Positions 1-6,835 of a stretch of DNA of 11,365 bases are shown piece after piece. The notes beneath the pieces were generated by a model. The model made no database searches, was not told where the DNA came from, and worked only from the letters and a program-made list of their open reading frames with translations. The stretch is from NCBI GenBank assembly GCA_035512995.1, contig DATKCY010000209.1, positions 1 through 11,365 on the forward strand, in the 5' to 3' direction. The position numbers and the translations under genes were made by a program. Origin of the DNA: Thermohalobaculum sp035512995. GTDB taxonomy: Bacteria; Pseudomonadota; Alphaproteobacteria; Rhodobacterales; Rhodobacteraceae. How positions within the stretch are numbered: the stretch's first letter is position 1; every line of letters begins with the position of its first letter.

Positions 1-44
1 GAGGGGGAGCGATCGTCAAGATTTTCGGAGTGGAATCTCGCTGA
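1..44 (+). CDS. rsmG: C-terminal end of probable 16S rRNA methyltransferase RsmG (partial)
   Basis: Only the last 13 codons and the TGA stop (42-44) are inside the window, read in the frame starting at base 3: GGAIVKIFGVESR. A glycine-rich turn followed by a hydrophobic strand and a terminal 'VxSR' resembles the C-terminus of alphaproteobacterial RsmG (GidB), which N7-methylates a guanosine of 16S rRNA. The identity rests mainly on position: rsmG commonly lies directly upstream of parA in this group. The stop overlaps the parA start as TGATG (one shared base), which suggests an operon with translational coupling. So short a fragment could belong to another gene. Confidence 0.6.
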   Translation, partial: GGAIVKIFGVESR

Positions 45-865
45 TGGCTGCCGGAAGTCCGGCGGGGGGACGGCCTCGCATCGTCGCGATCGCGAACCAG
101 AAGGGCGGGGTCGGAAAGACGACCACGGCGATCAATCTGGCCACCGCGCTCGCGCAGGACGGGCATCCGACCCTCGTCGTCGACCTGGACCCGCAGGGCA
201 ACGCCTCCACGGGCCTCGGCGTTCTCCCGGACCGGCGGGAAGTCGGCACCTACGAAGTCATCTCGGGGGAGCGGGCCCTGCACGAGGCGATTCAGCCGAC
301 CGAGATCGAGAACCTTCAGCTCGCGCCGGGCACGCGCGATCTGTCGGGCGCCGACATCGAGATGGTCGATGACCCGGCGCGCGCGGAACGGTTGGCCAAG
401 GCGATCCGCGATCCGCGCAGTCAGGCCGCGATCGGCGATTTCGAGTACATCCTGATCGATTGCCCGCCCTCCCTCAGCCTCCTGACGGTGAACGCGATGG
501 CTGCCGCGCATTCGGTCCTGGTCCCGCTCCAGTGCGAATTCTTCGCGCTCGAGGGCCTGTCGCAGCTCCTCGGGACGATCAAGCACGTGCAGCAGAGGAT
601 CAACCGGTCGCTCAGGATCGAGGGCATCGTGCTCACCATGTACGACCGCCGGAACAATCTGAGCTTCCAGGTCGAGCAGGACGTGCGGGCGACCCTCGGC
701 GAGCACGTGTTCGACACGGTCATCCCGCGCAATGTCCGGCTCTCCGAGGCGCCGAGCCACGCGATGCCGGCCCTGATCTACGACCCGAACTGCTCCGGCA
801 GCCGCGCCTATCGCGCGCTCGCCGGGGAACTCGTGCGCCGGGCGGCGGCGCGCCTCGCGGCCTGA
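44..865 (+). CDS. parA: Chromosome-partitioning ATPase ParA (Soj family)
   Basis: A 273-residue ParA/MinD-type ATPase, normal length for a chromosomal ParA. It forms ATP-bound dimers on the nucleoid, and ParB-stimulated hydrolysis moves the origin region. Visible motifs are the deviant Walker A KGGVGKTT (residues 20-27, with signature Lys20 and Lys25), the Walker A' stretch VVDLDPQGN (45-53) and Walker B ILIDCPPS (136-143). There is no N-terminal DNA-binding extension of the plasmid type, so it is a chromosomal type Ib-like protein. The ATG overlaps the upstream stop by one base. A GGAG at 27-30 is the best ribosome-binding match, though rather far from the start. parB follows after 11 bp, so the two are almost certainly co-transcribed. 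Confidence 0.97.
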   Translation: MAAGSPAGGRPRIVAIANQKGGVGKTTTAINLATALAQDGHPTLVVDLDPQGNASTGLGVLPDRREVGTYEVISGERALHEAIQPTEIENLQLAPGTRDLSGADIEMVDDPARAERLAKAIRDPRSQAAIGDFEYILIDCPPSLSLLTVNAMAAAHSVLVPLQCEFFALEGLSQLLGTIKHVQQRINRSLRIEGIVLTMYDRRNNLSFQVEQDVRATLGEHVFDTVIPRNVRLSEAPSHAMPALIYDPNCSGSRAYRALAGELVRRAAARLAA

Positions 866-876
866 AGGGGGAGCCG

Positions 877-1800
877 ATGACCAAGCGGCCGGAACGGCGG
901 AATCTCGGCAGGGGCCTCTCCGCGCTTCTCGGGGACATCGAGGCGCCGGTGGCAACCGACGGCGGCGAGCCCGAGGACGCCGGGCCGACCGACGTCCAGC
1001 GCCCCGCAGCCACCCCTGCGGAGACGCGGATCCCGCTCGACAAGCTCCGGCCCAATCCGGATCAGCCACGGCGCGACTTCGCCGAGGCCGAGCTCGAGGA
1101 GCTCGCGAGCTCGATCCGCGAGCGCGGCGTCATCCAGCCCGTCGTCGTCAGGCCCGACCCCCTGAACCCCGGCACGTATCAGCTCGTCGCCGGCGAGCGG
1201 CGGTGGCGCGCCGCACAGCGGGCGCAGCTCCACGAGATCCCGGCGGTGGTGCGCGAGCTCGACGACCGCACCGTGCTCGAGGTGGCGCTGATCGAGAACG
1301 TGCAGCGGGCCGATCTGAACCCGATCGAGGAGGCCCTCGGCTACTCCCAGTTGATCGAGAAGTTCTCGCACACGCAGGAGGAGCTGGCGCGCATCGTCGG
1401 AAAGAGCCGGCCGCACGTCGCGAACCTGATGCGGCTCCTGTCGCTGCCGGACCAGGTGCAGCGGATGGTGAGGCAGGGCAAGCTGACCTCGGGGCATGCG
1501 CGGGCGCTGATCAACGCGGCCGATCCGGTGGCGCTTGCCGAGCAGGCGGTGCTCAGGGGCCTCTCGGTTCGGCAGGTCGAGGAGCTCGCCCGCCGGGTGC
1601 CCCGGCCTCCGGCGTCCGGCCGCCCGGCGCGGACGCCCGAGAAGGACGCCGACACGCGGGTGCTCGAGGGCGACCTCTCCGCCGCCATCGGCATGAAGGT
1701 CGAGATCGCGCATGGCGGCCCCGACGGCTCGGGCGAGGTTCGCATCCGCTACCGCTCGCTCGACGACCTCGACCGGCTCTGCCAGAAGCTCGCGGAGTAG
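877..1800 (+). CDS. parB: Chromosome-partitioning protein ParB (Spo0J family)
   Basis: A 307-residue ParB, a CTP-dependent DNA clamp that loads at parS and spreads to form the partition complex. The N-terminus has the LGRGLSALLGD box (10-20), the segment that stimulates ParA ATPase. An acidic and proline-rich linker (about 21-50) leads into the ParB/Srx nucleotide-binding domain with the CTP-binding GERRWRA box (106-112) and the ENVQRADLNPIEEA box (140-153). A helix-turn-helix at about 164-187 should recognise parS. The C-terminus (about 260-307) fits the dimerisation domain. The start at 877 is chosen because it follows an AGGGGGAG ribosome-binding site and gives the conserved N-terminus; the frame is open further upstream inside parA, but that extension is not ParB-like. 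No parS sequence was found in the window. Confidence 0.97.
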   Translation: MTKRPERRNLGRGLSALLGDIEAPVATDGGEPEDAGPTDVQRPAATPAETRIPLDKLRPNPDQPRRDFAEAELEELASSIRERGVIQPVVVRPDPLNPGTYQLVAGERRWRAAQRAQLHEIPAVVRELDDRTVLEVALIENVQRADLNPIEEALGYSQLIEKFSHTQEELARIVGKSRPHVANLMRLLSLPDQVQRMVRQGKLTSGHARALINAADPVALAEQAVLRGLSVRQVEELARRVPRPPASGRPARTPEKDADTRVLEGDLSAAIGMKVEIAHGGPDGSGEVRIRYRSLDDLDRLCQKLAE

Positions 1801-1802
1801 CG

Positions 1803-2813
1803 TCAGACCATAAGTGCGAGCCGGATCAACGTTCGCTCGACGATCGCCTGATCGGGCCGGTCCCCGGGCGAGCGGAGCGTTCGATCAGCCTCGAAGATCA
1901 TCCGCACCGCCCGCTCCAGCCGCGGAGCGCCCCAGCGGCGCACCTGGCGCATCATCGCGTCGCGCCGCGTCCCGAAGACCGGCGGCCGGAGGCGCCCCAG
2001 CGCCTGCTCCGCGCCACCCCCGGCACTTGCGACCGTCAGCAGGCGGCGGAAGTGCCCGCCGATCGCGATCATGATCCGGACCGGCGCGACGCCCCCTGCC
2101 GAGAGTCGCCCGATCAGCGGCCCGACCTCAGCCACCGCGCCGCCCGCAACCGCTTCGAGCAGCCGGTCGAGATCGGCATCTCTCGCCTGCGGCAGCAGTG
2201 CCCGCATTTCCCCGGCAGACAGCGCCCGCTCCGCGTCCAGAGAGAAAATAGCAATCTTTTCAATGAGTTGCTGAACAGCGCCCGCGTCGAGCTCTGCCGC
2301 CGCCGCCGTCAGCTCGGCCATCGCGTCGTCGTCCAGCCCCTGCGCCATGCCCGCCGCCTCCAGCCCCTCGCGCAGCTCCCCGGCACCCGGCGCCTGCGGA
2401 TAGAGGCCGAGCGCCGCCAGCCGCCGGTCGCCCTCGAACAGCCGGCGGAGCGGCGATCGAGCGCCGAGGCTGCCGCCCTCGACCACGAGAAACGCCTCCT
2501 CCGCAGTGACACCGTCCAGGATCGCATGGAGCGGCTTCGCCAGCGTGTCCTTCGCGTCCGCGATCACGACCGACCGCCGGCCGGGGAAGAAGCCCCGGGC
2601 ACGCAGCGCCTCGTCGATCGCCGCCGGATCCCGCCGGGCCGCGTCCCCCTCGAGCCGCGTCAGGCGCAGGTCGTCCCCCTCCGTCACCGTCGCGACCAGC
2701 TCGCCGCGGCAGAGCGCGATCAGCCCGTCGTCCGGCCCATGCAGCAGCGCGCCGACGAGCGCCATGTCCGGCGCAGCGCAGAAGCGCCGGGCCTCGCGCC
2801 CGGAGAGCTTCAA
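1803..2813 (-). CDS. holA: DNA polymerase III delta subunit (clamp-loader)
   Basis: A 336-residue HolA. Delta is the wrench of the clamp-loader complex, opening the beta sliding clamp ring for loading on primed DNA. The N-terminal MKLSGREARRF followed by LLHGPDDG (23-30) is the usual alphaproteobacterial opening, where a degenerate P-loop-like turn replaces Walker A. The conserved helix LIEKIAIF lies at 183-190, and the C-terminal collar carries LRSPGDRP followed by the usual final helix ending RLALMV. The start is TTG (2813-2811), overlapping the lptE stop as TTGA and preceded by GGAG; the next ATG (residue 17) would cut off conserved N-terminal residues. It is the last gene of the leuS-lptE-holA run and ends 2 bp from the parB stop. 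Confidence 0.93.
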   Translation of the reverse strand: MKLSGREARRFCAAPDMALVGALLHGPDDGLIALCRGELVATVTEGDDLRLTRLEGDAARRDPAAIDEALRARGFFPGRRSVVIADAKDTLAKPLHAILDGVTAEEAFLVVEGGSLGARSPLRRLFEGDRRLAALGLYPQAPGAGELREGLEAAGMAQGLDDDAMAELTAAAAELDAGAVQQLIEKIAIFSLDAERALSAGEMRALLPQARDADLDRLLEAVAGGAVAEVGPLIGRLSAGGVAPVRIMIAIGGHFRRLLTVASAGGGAEQALGRLRPPVFGTRRDAMMRQVRRWGAPRLERAVRMIFEADRTLRSPGDRPDQAIVERTLIRLALMV

Positions 2814-3313
2814 GAGCGCTCCAGCCGGTCGGCCGCCGCCAGGACCTGGCGCGCGATCCGCAGGCCCAGATCCCGCGCCAGCCGCTCCTCGGTGTCGCGG
2901 GCGACGGCCCGGGTCGCGTAGAGCGATCCGGTCGCGTTGTAGCCCGACTGGCTGACGACCGAGTCCTCCAGCACGGGCGCCCCGCCCGCGAGCGGCAGCA
3001 GCCGGTAGTCGGCCCGCGCCGTCAGGCTCTTGCGGGTGATCGCGCTGTCGGGGGTGATCGCCAGGTCGTCCTCGTTCAGCGTGGCATCGATCTCGAGCCG
3101 CCAGCGCGGCGCCTCCGGAGCCCCCAGCCGCTCCTCCAGACCCTGCCTCAGGAAGTAGCCGAAACGGCTGTCGAGCTCGGGCAGCGCGACGAGCCCGCGG
3201 AGCCTGCGTGCGGGTGCATCCTCGGCCAGCATCGGGCGGAAGCAGCCGCCGAGCCCGAAGGCCGCGGCCAGCGCACCGGCGCGCAGCACCGTCCGCCGGT
3301 CAGACCACGACAT
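2810..3313 (-). CDS. lptE: LPS-assembly lipoprotein LptE
   Basis: A 167-residue outer-membrane lipoprotein that would plug and support the LptD barrel in the final step of lipopolysaccharide export. It begins with SDRRTVLRAG and a hydrophobic stretch (12-22), then the lipobox LGGC with Cys24 as the lipidated residue. The FRPML just after the cysteine corresponds to the FRPLYG segment common after the lipobox in alphaproteobacterial LptE. The middle is a mixed beta region containing ALPELDSRFGYFLRQGLEERL (split here as two segments of one helix-forming stretch) and later RADYRLLPL. The start lies inside leuS (14-nt overlap) and the stop overlaps the holA start by 4 nt, so translation of the three genes is probably coupled. 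LptE sequences diverge strongly, so the family call uses lipobox, length and position together. Confidence 0.85.
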   Translation of the reverse strand: MSWSDRRTVLRAGALAAAFGLGGCFRPMLAEDAPARRLRGLVALPELDSRFGYFLRQGLEERLGAPEAPRWRLEIDATLNEDDLAITPDSAITRKSLTARADYRLLPLAGGAPVLEDSVVSQSGYNATGSLYATRAVARDTEERLARDLGLRIARQVLAAADRLERS

Positions 3314-5867
3314 TGACGATCCGTCCCGGCACCACGATCACCCGCTTCGGCGGCCGGTCGCCCAGGTGCCGCGCCACGTCCGGACTCTCCAGCGCCAGCG
3401 CCTCGACCGCGGCAGCGTCCGAGCCGGGCTCGACCTCGATCTCGCCCCGCTTCTTGCCGTTGACCTGCACGGGCAGCACGATCCGCTCGCGCGCCAGCAG
3501 GGCGCGGTCCGCCTCGGGCCAGGCCAAGTCGACGAGCGGCGTGCGGTGGCCGAGCCGCGCCCACAGCTCCTCGGCGAAATGCGGGACCATCGGCGCCATC
3601 AGCCGCGCCAGCACCTCGAACGCCTCCCGCCGCGCGCCCCCGATGCCGGCCCCGCCCGCCTTCGCGATGGCGTTCGTGAACTCGTAGAGCCGCGCCACCG
3701 CCTTGTTGAAGCCGAAGGCCTCAATGTCCGTGGTCACTCCCTCGATCGCGGCGTGGGTCGCGCGGCGGAGCGCCAGCGCCGCCTCCCCGTCCTCCGGCTC
3801 CGTCCCTGCCGGCGCGATCTCGGCCTCGCCCGCCAGCCGCCAGACGCGCTGCAGGTGCCGCCAGGCACCCTCGACGCCGGCGGTCGTCCACTCGACGTCG
3901 CGCTCGGGCGGGCTGTCGGACAGCATGAACCAGCGGGCGGTGTCGGCGCCGTATTCGGCGATGATCGCCTCGGGGTCGATCGTGTTGCGCTTCGACTTCG
4001 ACATCTTGACCGAGGGTCCGACGGCCAGCTCGACCCCGGTCTCGGCGTGGCGGACGGCGCCGTCCTCGCCCTTCACCACGTGCTCGGGCGCGATCCAGGC
4101 GCCGTCCGGCGCGCGATAGGTCTCGTGGCAGACCATCCCCTGCGTGAACAGCGCGTCGAACGGCTCCTCCGACTTCGCGGGCAGGTGGCCGGTCCGGTGC
4201 ATCGCGCGCGCGAAGAAGCGGGAGTAGAGCAGGTGAAGGATCGCGTGCTCAACGCCGCCGATGTACTGGTCGACGTTCATCCAGTAATCGGCGTCCGCCA
4301 CGCGCGTCGGCGTCCTCGCGTCCGGCGCCGTGAAGCGGGCGTAGTACCAGGACGAATCGACGAAGGTGTCCATCGTGTCGGTCTCGCGCCGGGCCTCGGC
4401 CCCGCAGCGCGGGCAGGTCGTGCGCGACCAGCCGGCATGCCGGTCGAGCGGGTTGCCGGGCGCCGAGAAATCGACGTCCTCGGGCAGCTTCACCGGCAGG
4501 TCGGCCTTGGCGACGGGCACGACGCCGCACGCCCCGCAGTGCACGACCGGGATCGGGCAGCCCCAGTAGCGCTGGCGGCTGATCCCCCAGTCGCGCAGCC
4601 GGAACTTGGCGACGCCTCGGCCATAGCCTTCCCGCTCGGCATGGGCGATCGCGGCGTCGATCGCCTCCTCGCCCGTCATCACCCCGTTGCCGGTGTGGAG
4701 CGCGACATAGCGCACCCGTTCGGTCTTCGGCGGCACGAAGGCGACATCCGCGACCCGCGCGTCCGAGCCTCCGGCGACATAGCAGTCGATGACCTCGAGC
4801 CCGTACTTCCGCGCGAAGTCCAGGTCGCGCTGGTCGTGCGCCGGCACCCCGAAGATCGCGCCGGTGCCGTAGTCCATCAGCACGAAGTTCGCGATCCAGA
4901 CCGGCAGCCGCCACTCCGGGTCGAGCGGATGGATCACCTCGAGCCCGGTGTCGAGCCCCTTCTTCTCAGCCGTCTCCAGCGCCTCCTCCGAGGTGCCCAT
5001 GCGCCGGCATTCGGCGCAGAAGGCGGCCACCTCCGGCCGCTCGGCCTCCAGCGCCCGGGCCAGCGGATGGTCCGGCGAGACCGCGGCGAAGCTCGCGCCC
5101 ATCAGCGTGTCGGGCCGTGTCGTGTAGACCTCGAGCCGCCCGAACCCCTCGGGCGCGCCGACCGTCTCGAAGGTGAACTGCAGGCCGCGGCTCCGGCCGA
5201 TCCAGTTCGCCTGCATCAGCCGCACCTTCTCGGGCCATCTCTCCAACCCGTCGATCGCCTCCAGCAGCTCCCCGGCCATGTCCGAGATGCGGAAGAACCA
5301 CTGCGTGAGCTCCCGCCGCTCGACGGGCGCGCCGGAGCGCCAGCCGCAGCCGTCGATCACCTGCTCGTTCGCCAGCACCGTCCGGTCGACCGGATCCCAG
5401 TTGACCATCGAGTTGCGGCGATAGACGAAGCCCGCCTCGAGGAAGTCCAGGAACAGCGCCTGCTGCTGCGCATAGTAGTCGGGATCGCAGGTCGCGAACT
5501 CCCGGCTCCAGTCGAGCGACAGCCCCATCGAGCGCAGCTGGCCCTTCATCGCCGCGATGTTCTCATAGGTCCAGCGCCCCGGATGGACCCCCCGCTCCAT
5601 CGCCGCGTTCTCGGCCGGCATGCCGAAGGCGTCCCAGCCCATCGGGTGCAGCACGTTGTACCCGCGCGCGCGCTTGAAGCGGGCGACGAGGTCGCCCATG
5701 GTGTAGTTCCGCACGTGCCCCATATGGATACGCCCCGACGGGTAGGGGAACATCTCGAGCACGTAGTATTTCGGCCGGCTCTCGTCGCGCCGCGCGGCGA
5801 AGGCGCGCCTCTCGTCCCACAGGCGCTGCCACTTCGGTTCCGCCTCGCGGGCGCTGTAGCGCGACAT
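3300..5867 (-). CDS. leuS: Leucyl-tRNA synthetase
   Basis: An 855-residue class Ia aminoacyl-tRNA synthetase, typical bacterial length, charging tRNA-Leu with leucine. The HIGH motif is HMGH (48-51) in PYPSGRIHMGHVRNY, followed by GWDAFGMPAENAA. The CP1 editing domain shows the threonine-rich TTRPDT (249-254) and the editing aspartate in HDQRD (Asp345), so removal of mischarged amino acids should be intact. Paired cysteines in HCGACG and CPRCG fit the zinc-binding insertion. The second catalytic signature, KMSKS, is at 621-625. The anticodon-binding and C-terminal tRNA-binding domains follow, ending NVVV. The ATG has a GAGGA ribosome-binding site about 8 bp upstream. It lies 101 bp behind the DUF3576 gene and overlaps lptE by 14 nt. 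Confidence 0.98.
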   Translation of the reverse strand: MSRYSAREAEPKWQRLWDERRAFAARRDESRPKYYVLEMFPYPSGRIHMGHVRNYTMGDLVARFKRARGYNVLHPMGWDAFGMPAENAAMERGVHPGRWTYENIAAMKGQLRSMGLSLDWSREFATCDPDYYAQQQALFLDFLEAGFVYRRNSMVNWDPVDRTVLANEQVIDGCGWRSGAPVERRELTQWFFRISDMAGELLEAIDGLERWPEKVRLMQANWIGRSRGLQFTFETVGAPEGFGRLEVYTTRPDTLMGASFAAVSPDHPLARALEAERPEVAAFCAECRRMGTSEEALETAEKKGLDTGLEVIHPLDPEWRLPVWIANFVLMDYGTGAIFGVPAHDQRDLDFARKYGLEVIDCYVAGGSDARVADVAFVPPKTERVRYVALHTGNGVMTGEEAIDAAIAHAEREGYGRGVAKFRLRDWGISRQRYWGCPIPVVHCGACGVVPVAKADLPVKLPEDVDFSAPGNPLDRHAGWSRTTCPRCGAEARRETDTMDTFVDSSWYYARFTAPDARTPTRVADADYWMNVDQYIGGVEHAILHLLYSRFFARAMHRTGHLPAKSEEPFDALFTQGMVCHETYRAPDGAWIAPEHVVKGEDGAVRHAETGVELAVGPSVKMSKSKRNTIDPEAIIAEYGADTARWFMLSDSPPERDVEWTTAGVEGAWRHLQRVWRLAGEAEIAPAGTEPEDGEAALALRRATHAAIEGVTTDIEAFGFNKAVARLYEFTNAIAKAGGAGIGGARREAFEVLARLMAPMVPHFAEELWARLGHRTPLVDLAWPEADRALLARERIVLPVQVNGKKRGEIEVEPGSDAAAVEALALESPDVARHLGDRPPKRVIVVPGRIVNVVV

Positions 5868-5893
5868 GGGTCAGGTCCTCGTCAGTCGGGATT

Positions 5894-5912
5894 GGGCCCC
5901 GGCCCGGGGCCC
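5894..5912. repeat. GC-only inverted repeat upstream of leuS
   Basis: A 7-bp perfect stem GGGCCCC/GGGGCCC with a 5-base loop (GGCCC) lies about 27 bp upstream of the leuS start. In the leuS transcript it would form a stable hairpin in the 5' leader, upstream of the GAGGA ribosome-binding site rather than over it. There is no T-run on either side, so it is not a standard intrinsic terminator. A role in RNA stability or leader control is only a possibility. Confidence 0.5.
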
Positions 5913-5935
5913 GACCGGCGCTGATTGGCACGGGG

Positions 5936-5961
5936 GCGGGCGGAATTCAACGTCCGCCCGC
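5936..5961. repeat. 9-bp inverted repeat just after the DUF3576 stop
   Basis: A perfect 9-bp stem GCGGGCGGA/TCCGCCCGC with an 8-base loop (5945-5952) begins 7 bp past the DUF3576 stop codon in the direction of transcription. The position suits a terminator or a 3' RNA-stabilising hairpin, but the bases after it are C-rich and no U-tract follows. It may reduce rather than end read-through into leuS. Confidence 0.5.
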
Positions 5962-5968
5962 GCAGCCG

Positions 5969-6550
5969 TCAGCCGACTCCGGCCTCGACGTCGGCAATGC
6001 GGAGCTGCCGCGCCCGCGCCAGGATCGCGTTCTCGAGCCTCAGCGCCGTCTCGGGGCTCACCGGCGCCGCCTGCCACCCGCCCTGGCCGTCCGAGACCTG
6101 GCGGTAGACCGCGACGCGCAGCGACGAGGCCTCGAGCTCGGGCTTCAGCATGTACGCCGTCACCTTCAGCCGCTCTCCCGGCGCCTCGGGCGTGCCCGCC
6201 CAGTCGGTTGCGATGACCCCGGTAAAGGGGTCGGTCGAGACCAGCGGCAGGAAGTCGAGCGTGTCGAGCGAGGCCTGCCAGAGATACCGGTTGACCGGCA
6301 GCCCGTCGCCCCGCTCGCCGCCGCCGAACGCCTCGCCGCTCAGGACGCGGTTCAGACTGAGGTCGTCGCCGAACAGCCGTCCGTCCTGCGGGTTCAGCCC
6401 GCGCTCCCGCGACGGGCCCGTCGGGGGCCCCGCATACTCCTCGTCATCGGCCGCCAGGTCGCGGCCGCAGCCCAGGACGACGGCGCCGAGCAGCATCGCC
6501 AGCCCGAGGCGAGAGAACAGGTGCGCACCGGCGCGATCGATCAGGGCCAT
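5969..6550 (-). CDS. DUF3576 family lipoprotein
   Basis: A 193-residue protein matching the DUF3576 family, whose molecular function is unknown. The N-terminus (about 12-28) is a lipoprotein signal: a hydrophobic stretch ending VVLGC with Cys28 as the likely lipidated residue. A polar, proline-rich linker follows. The conserved core begins at NRYLWQASLDTLDFLPL and continues through STDPFTGVIATDW, then GERLKVTAYM, SSLRVAVYRQ and the C-terminal LENAILARARQLR. The ATG at 6550 is chosen because AGGAGGGG stands 5-6 bp upstream and it gives the lipobox; the frame stays open across the porin gene, but that extension is antisense shadow. DUF3576 commonly lies upstream of leuS in Alphaproteobacteria, as here, which suggests an envelope role linked to the lptE operon. 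Confidence 0.88.
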   Translation of the reverse strand: MALIDRAGAHLFSRLGLAMLLGAVVLGCGRDLAADDEEYAGPPTGPSRERGLNPQDGRLFGDDLSLNRVLSGEAFGGGERGDGLPVNRYLWQASLDTLDFLPLVSTDPFTGVIATDWAGTPEAPGERLKVTAYMLKPELEASSLRVAVYRQVSDGQGGWQAAPVSPETALRLENAILARARQLRIADVEAGVG

Positions 6551-6577
6551 GTACCCCTCCTGAAAAGATTTTCGGCT

Positions 6578-6606
6578 CTCTAGCACAAGCCCTCGGGCGG
6601 GGCCAG
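6578..6606 (-). promoter_or_regulatory. Weak candidate promoter of the DUF3576 gene
   Basis: On the minus strand a -10-like CTAGAG preceded by TGTG (an extended -10 feel) lies at 6583-6578. With 17 bp spacing, CTGGCC at 6606-6601 is the matching -35 position. Transcription would begin about 20 bases before the strong ribosome-binding site of DUF3576. The -35 match is poor, so this is a tentative call. Confidence 0.33.
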
Positions 6607-6714
6607 CCGCGCCGGCTGCCTTTGCCGCCGAAGCGCCGGTGAGTCGCATCTGCCACTTGTTGCGAAAATACATCGTGGCCGGGGTCGCAGGTACGGGTGC
6701 CCCCGTGCGCCGAT

Positions 6715-6751
6715 TGACCGGCACCGGCCCTTCGGCAAGAAGGATGACCGG
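6715..6751. repeat. Direct repeat TGACCGG, 30 bp apart
   Basis: TGACCGG occurs at 6715-6721 and again at 6745-6751, each within a longer similar context (GATTGACCGG and GGATGACCGG, both followed shortly by GGCC). The 30-bp spacing is close to three helical turns, so a regulator could contact both copies on one face of the DNA. It lies about 85-120 bp before the porin start. With such high GC, chance recurrence is possible. Confidence 0.35.
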
Positions 6752-6835
6752 TGAGGCCGGATCAGCCTTGCTGGCCTGTCCACGGGCGGCCGGAAAAACA
6801 AAAGACACCACGTGTGGAACCGAAAGAGGGACACC

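Larger units (their letters stand above)
6551..6835. promoter_or_regulatory. Divergent intergenic region between DUF3576 and porin
   Basis: These 285 bp hold no convincing gene and must contain promoters for both divergent genes. The sequence is locally less GC-rich near 6655-6680 and again at 6793-6806, where an A-rich leader (AAAAACAAAAGA) precedes the porin. Such unstructured A-rich leaders often keep porin mRNAs accessible to ribosomes or to small RNAs, which is an inference. A TTGACC at 6714-6719 resembles a -35 box, but no good -10 follows at the right distance, so I do not assign a porin promoter. A 7-bp direct repeat is listed separately. Confidence 0.55.

Noticed and set aside
698..722. 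CACGTG-centred near-palindrome in parA as a parS site
   Set aside because: GAGCACGTGTTC shares only the CACGTG core; the conserved TTTC/GAAA arms of parS are missing. Other CACGTG occurrences (near 4078 and 6809) fail in the same way, so no parS is called.
1203..2921. A 572-codon + strand frame covering parB end and holA
   Set aside because: Out of frame with parB and antisense to holA; the product is compositionally biased and matches nothing.
3366..5924. An 852-codon open frame on the + strand opposite leuS
   Set aside because: It is the mirror of leuS codons in GC-rich DNA. The product is arginine-, histidine- and proline-rich with no recognisable domain, and leuS on the other strand has all catalytic motifs.
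5936..5961. Hairpin after DUF3576 as an intrinsic terminator
   Set aside because: The stem is good, but no U-tract follows in the direction of transcription, so it is listed only as an inverted repeat.
6714..6742. TTGACC at 6714 as the porin -35 box
   Set aside because: No acceptable -10 sequence occurs 16-18 bp downstream (the bases there read like CAAGAAG).
6612..6835. Short open frames in the DUF3576-porin intergenic region
   Set aside because: Frames such as that starting near 6639 lack a ribosome-binding site, run into the porin in another frame and have no recognisable product.
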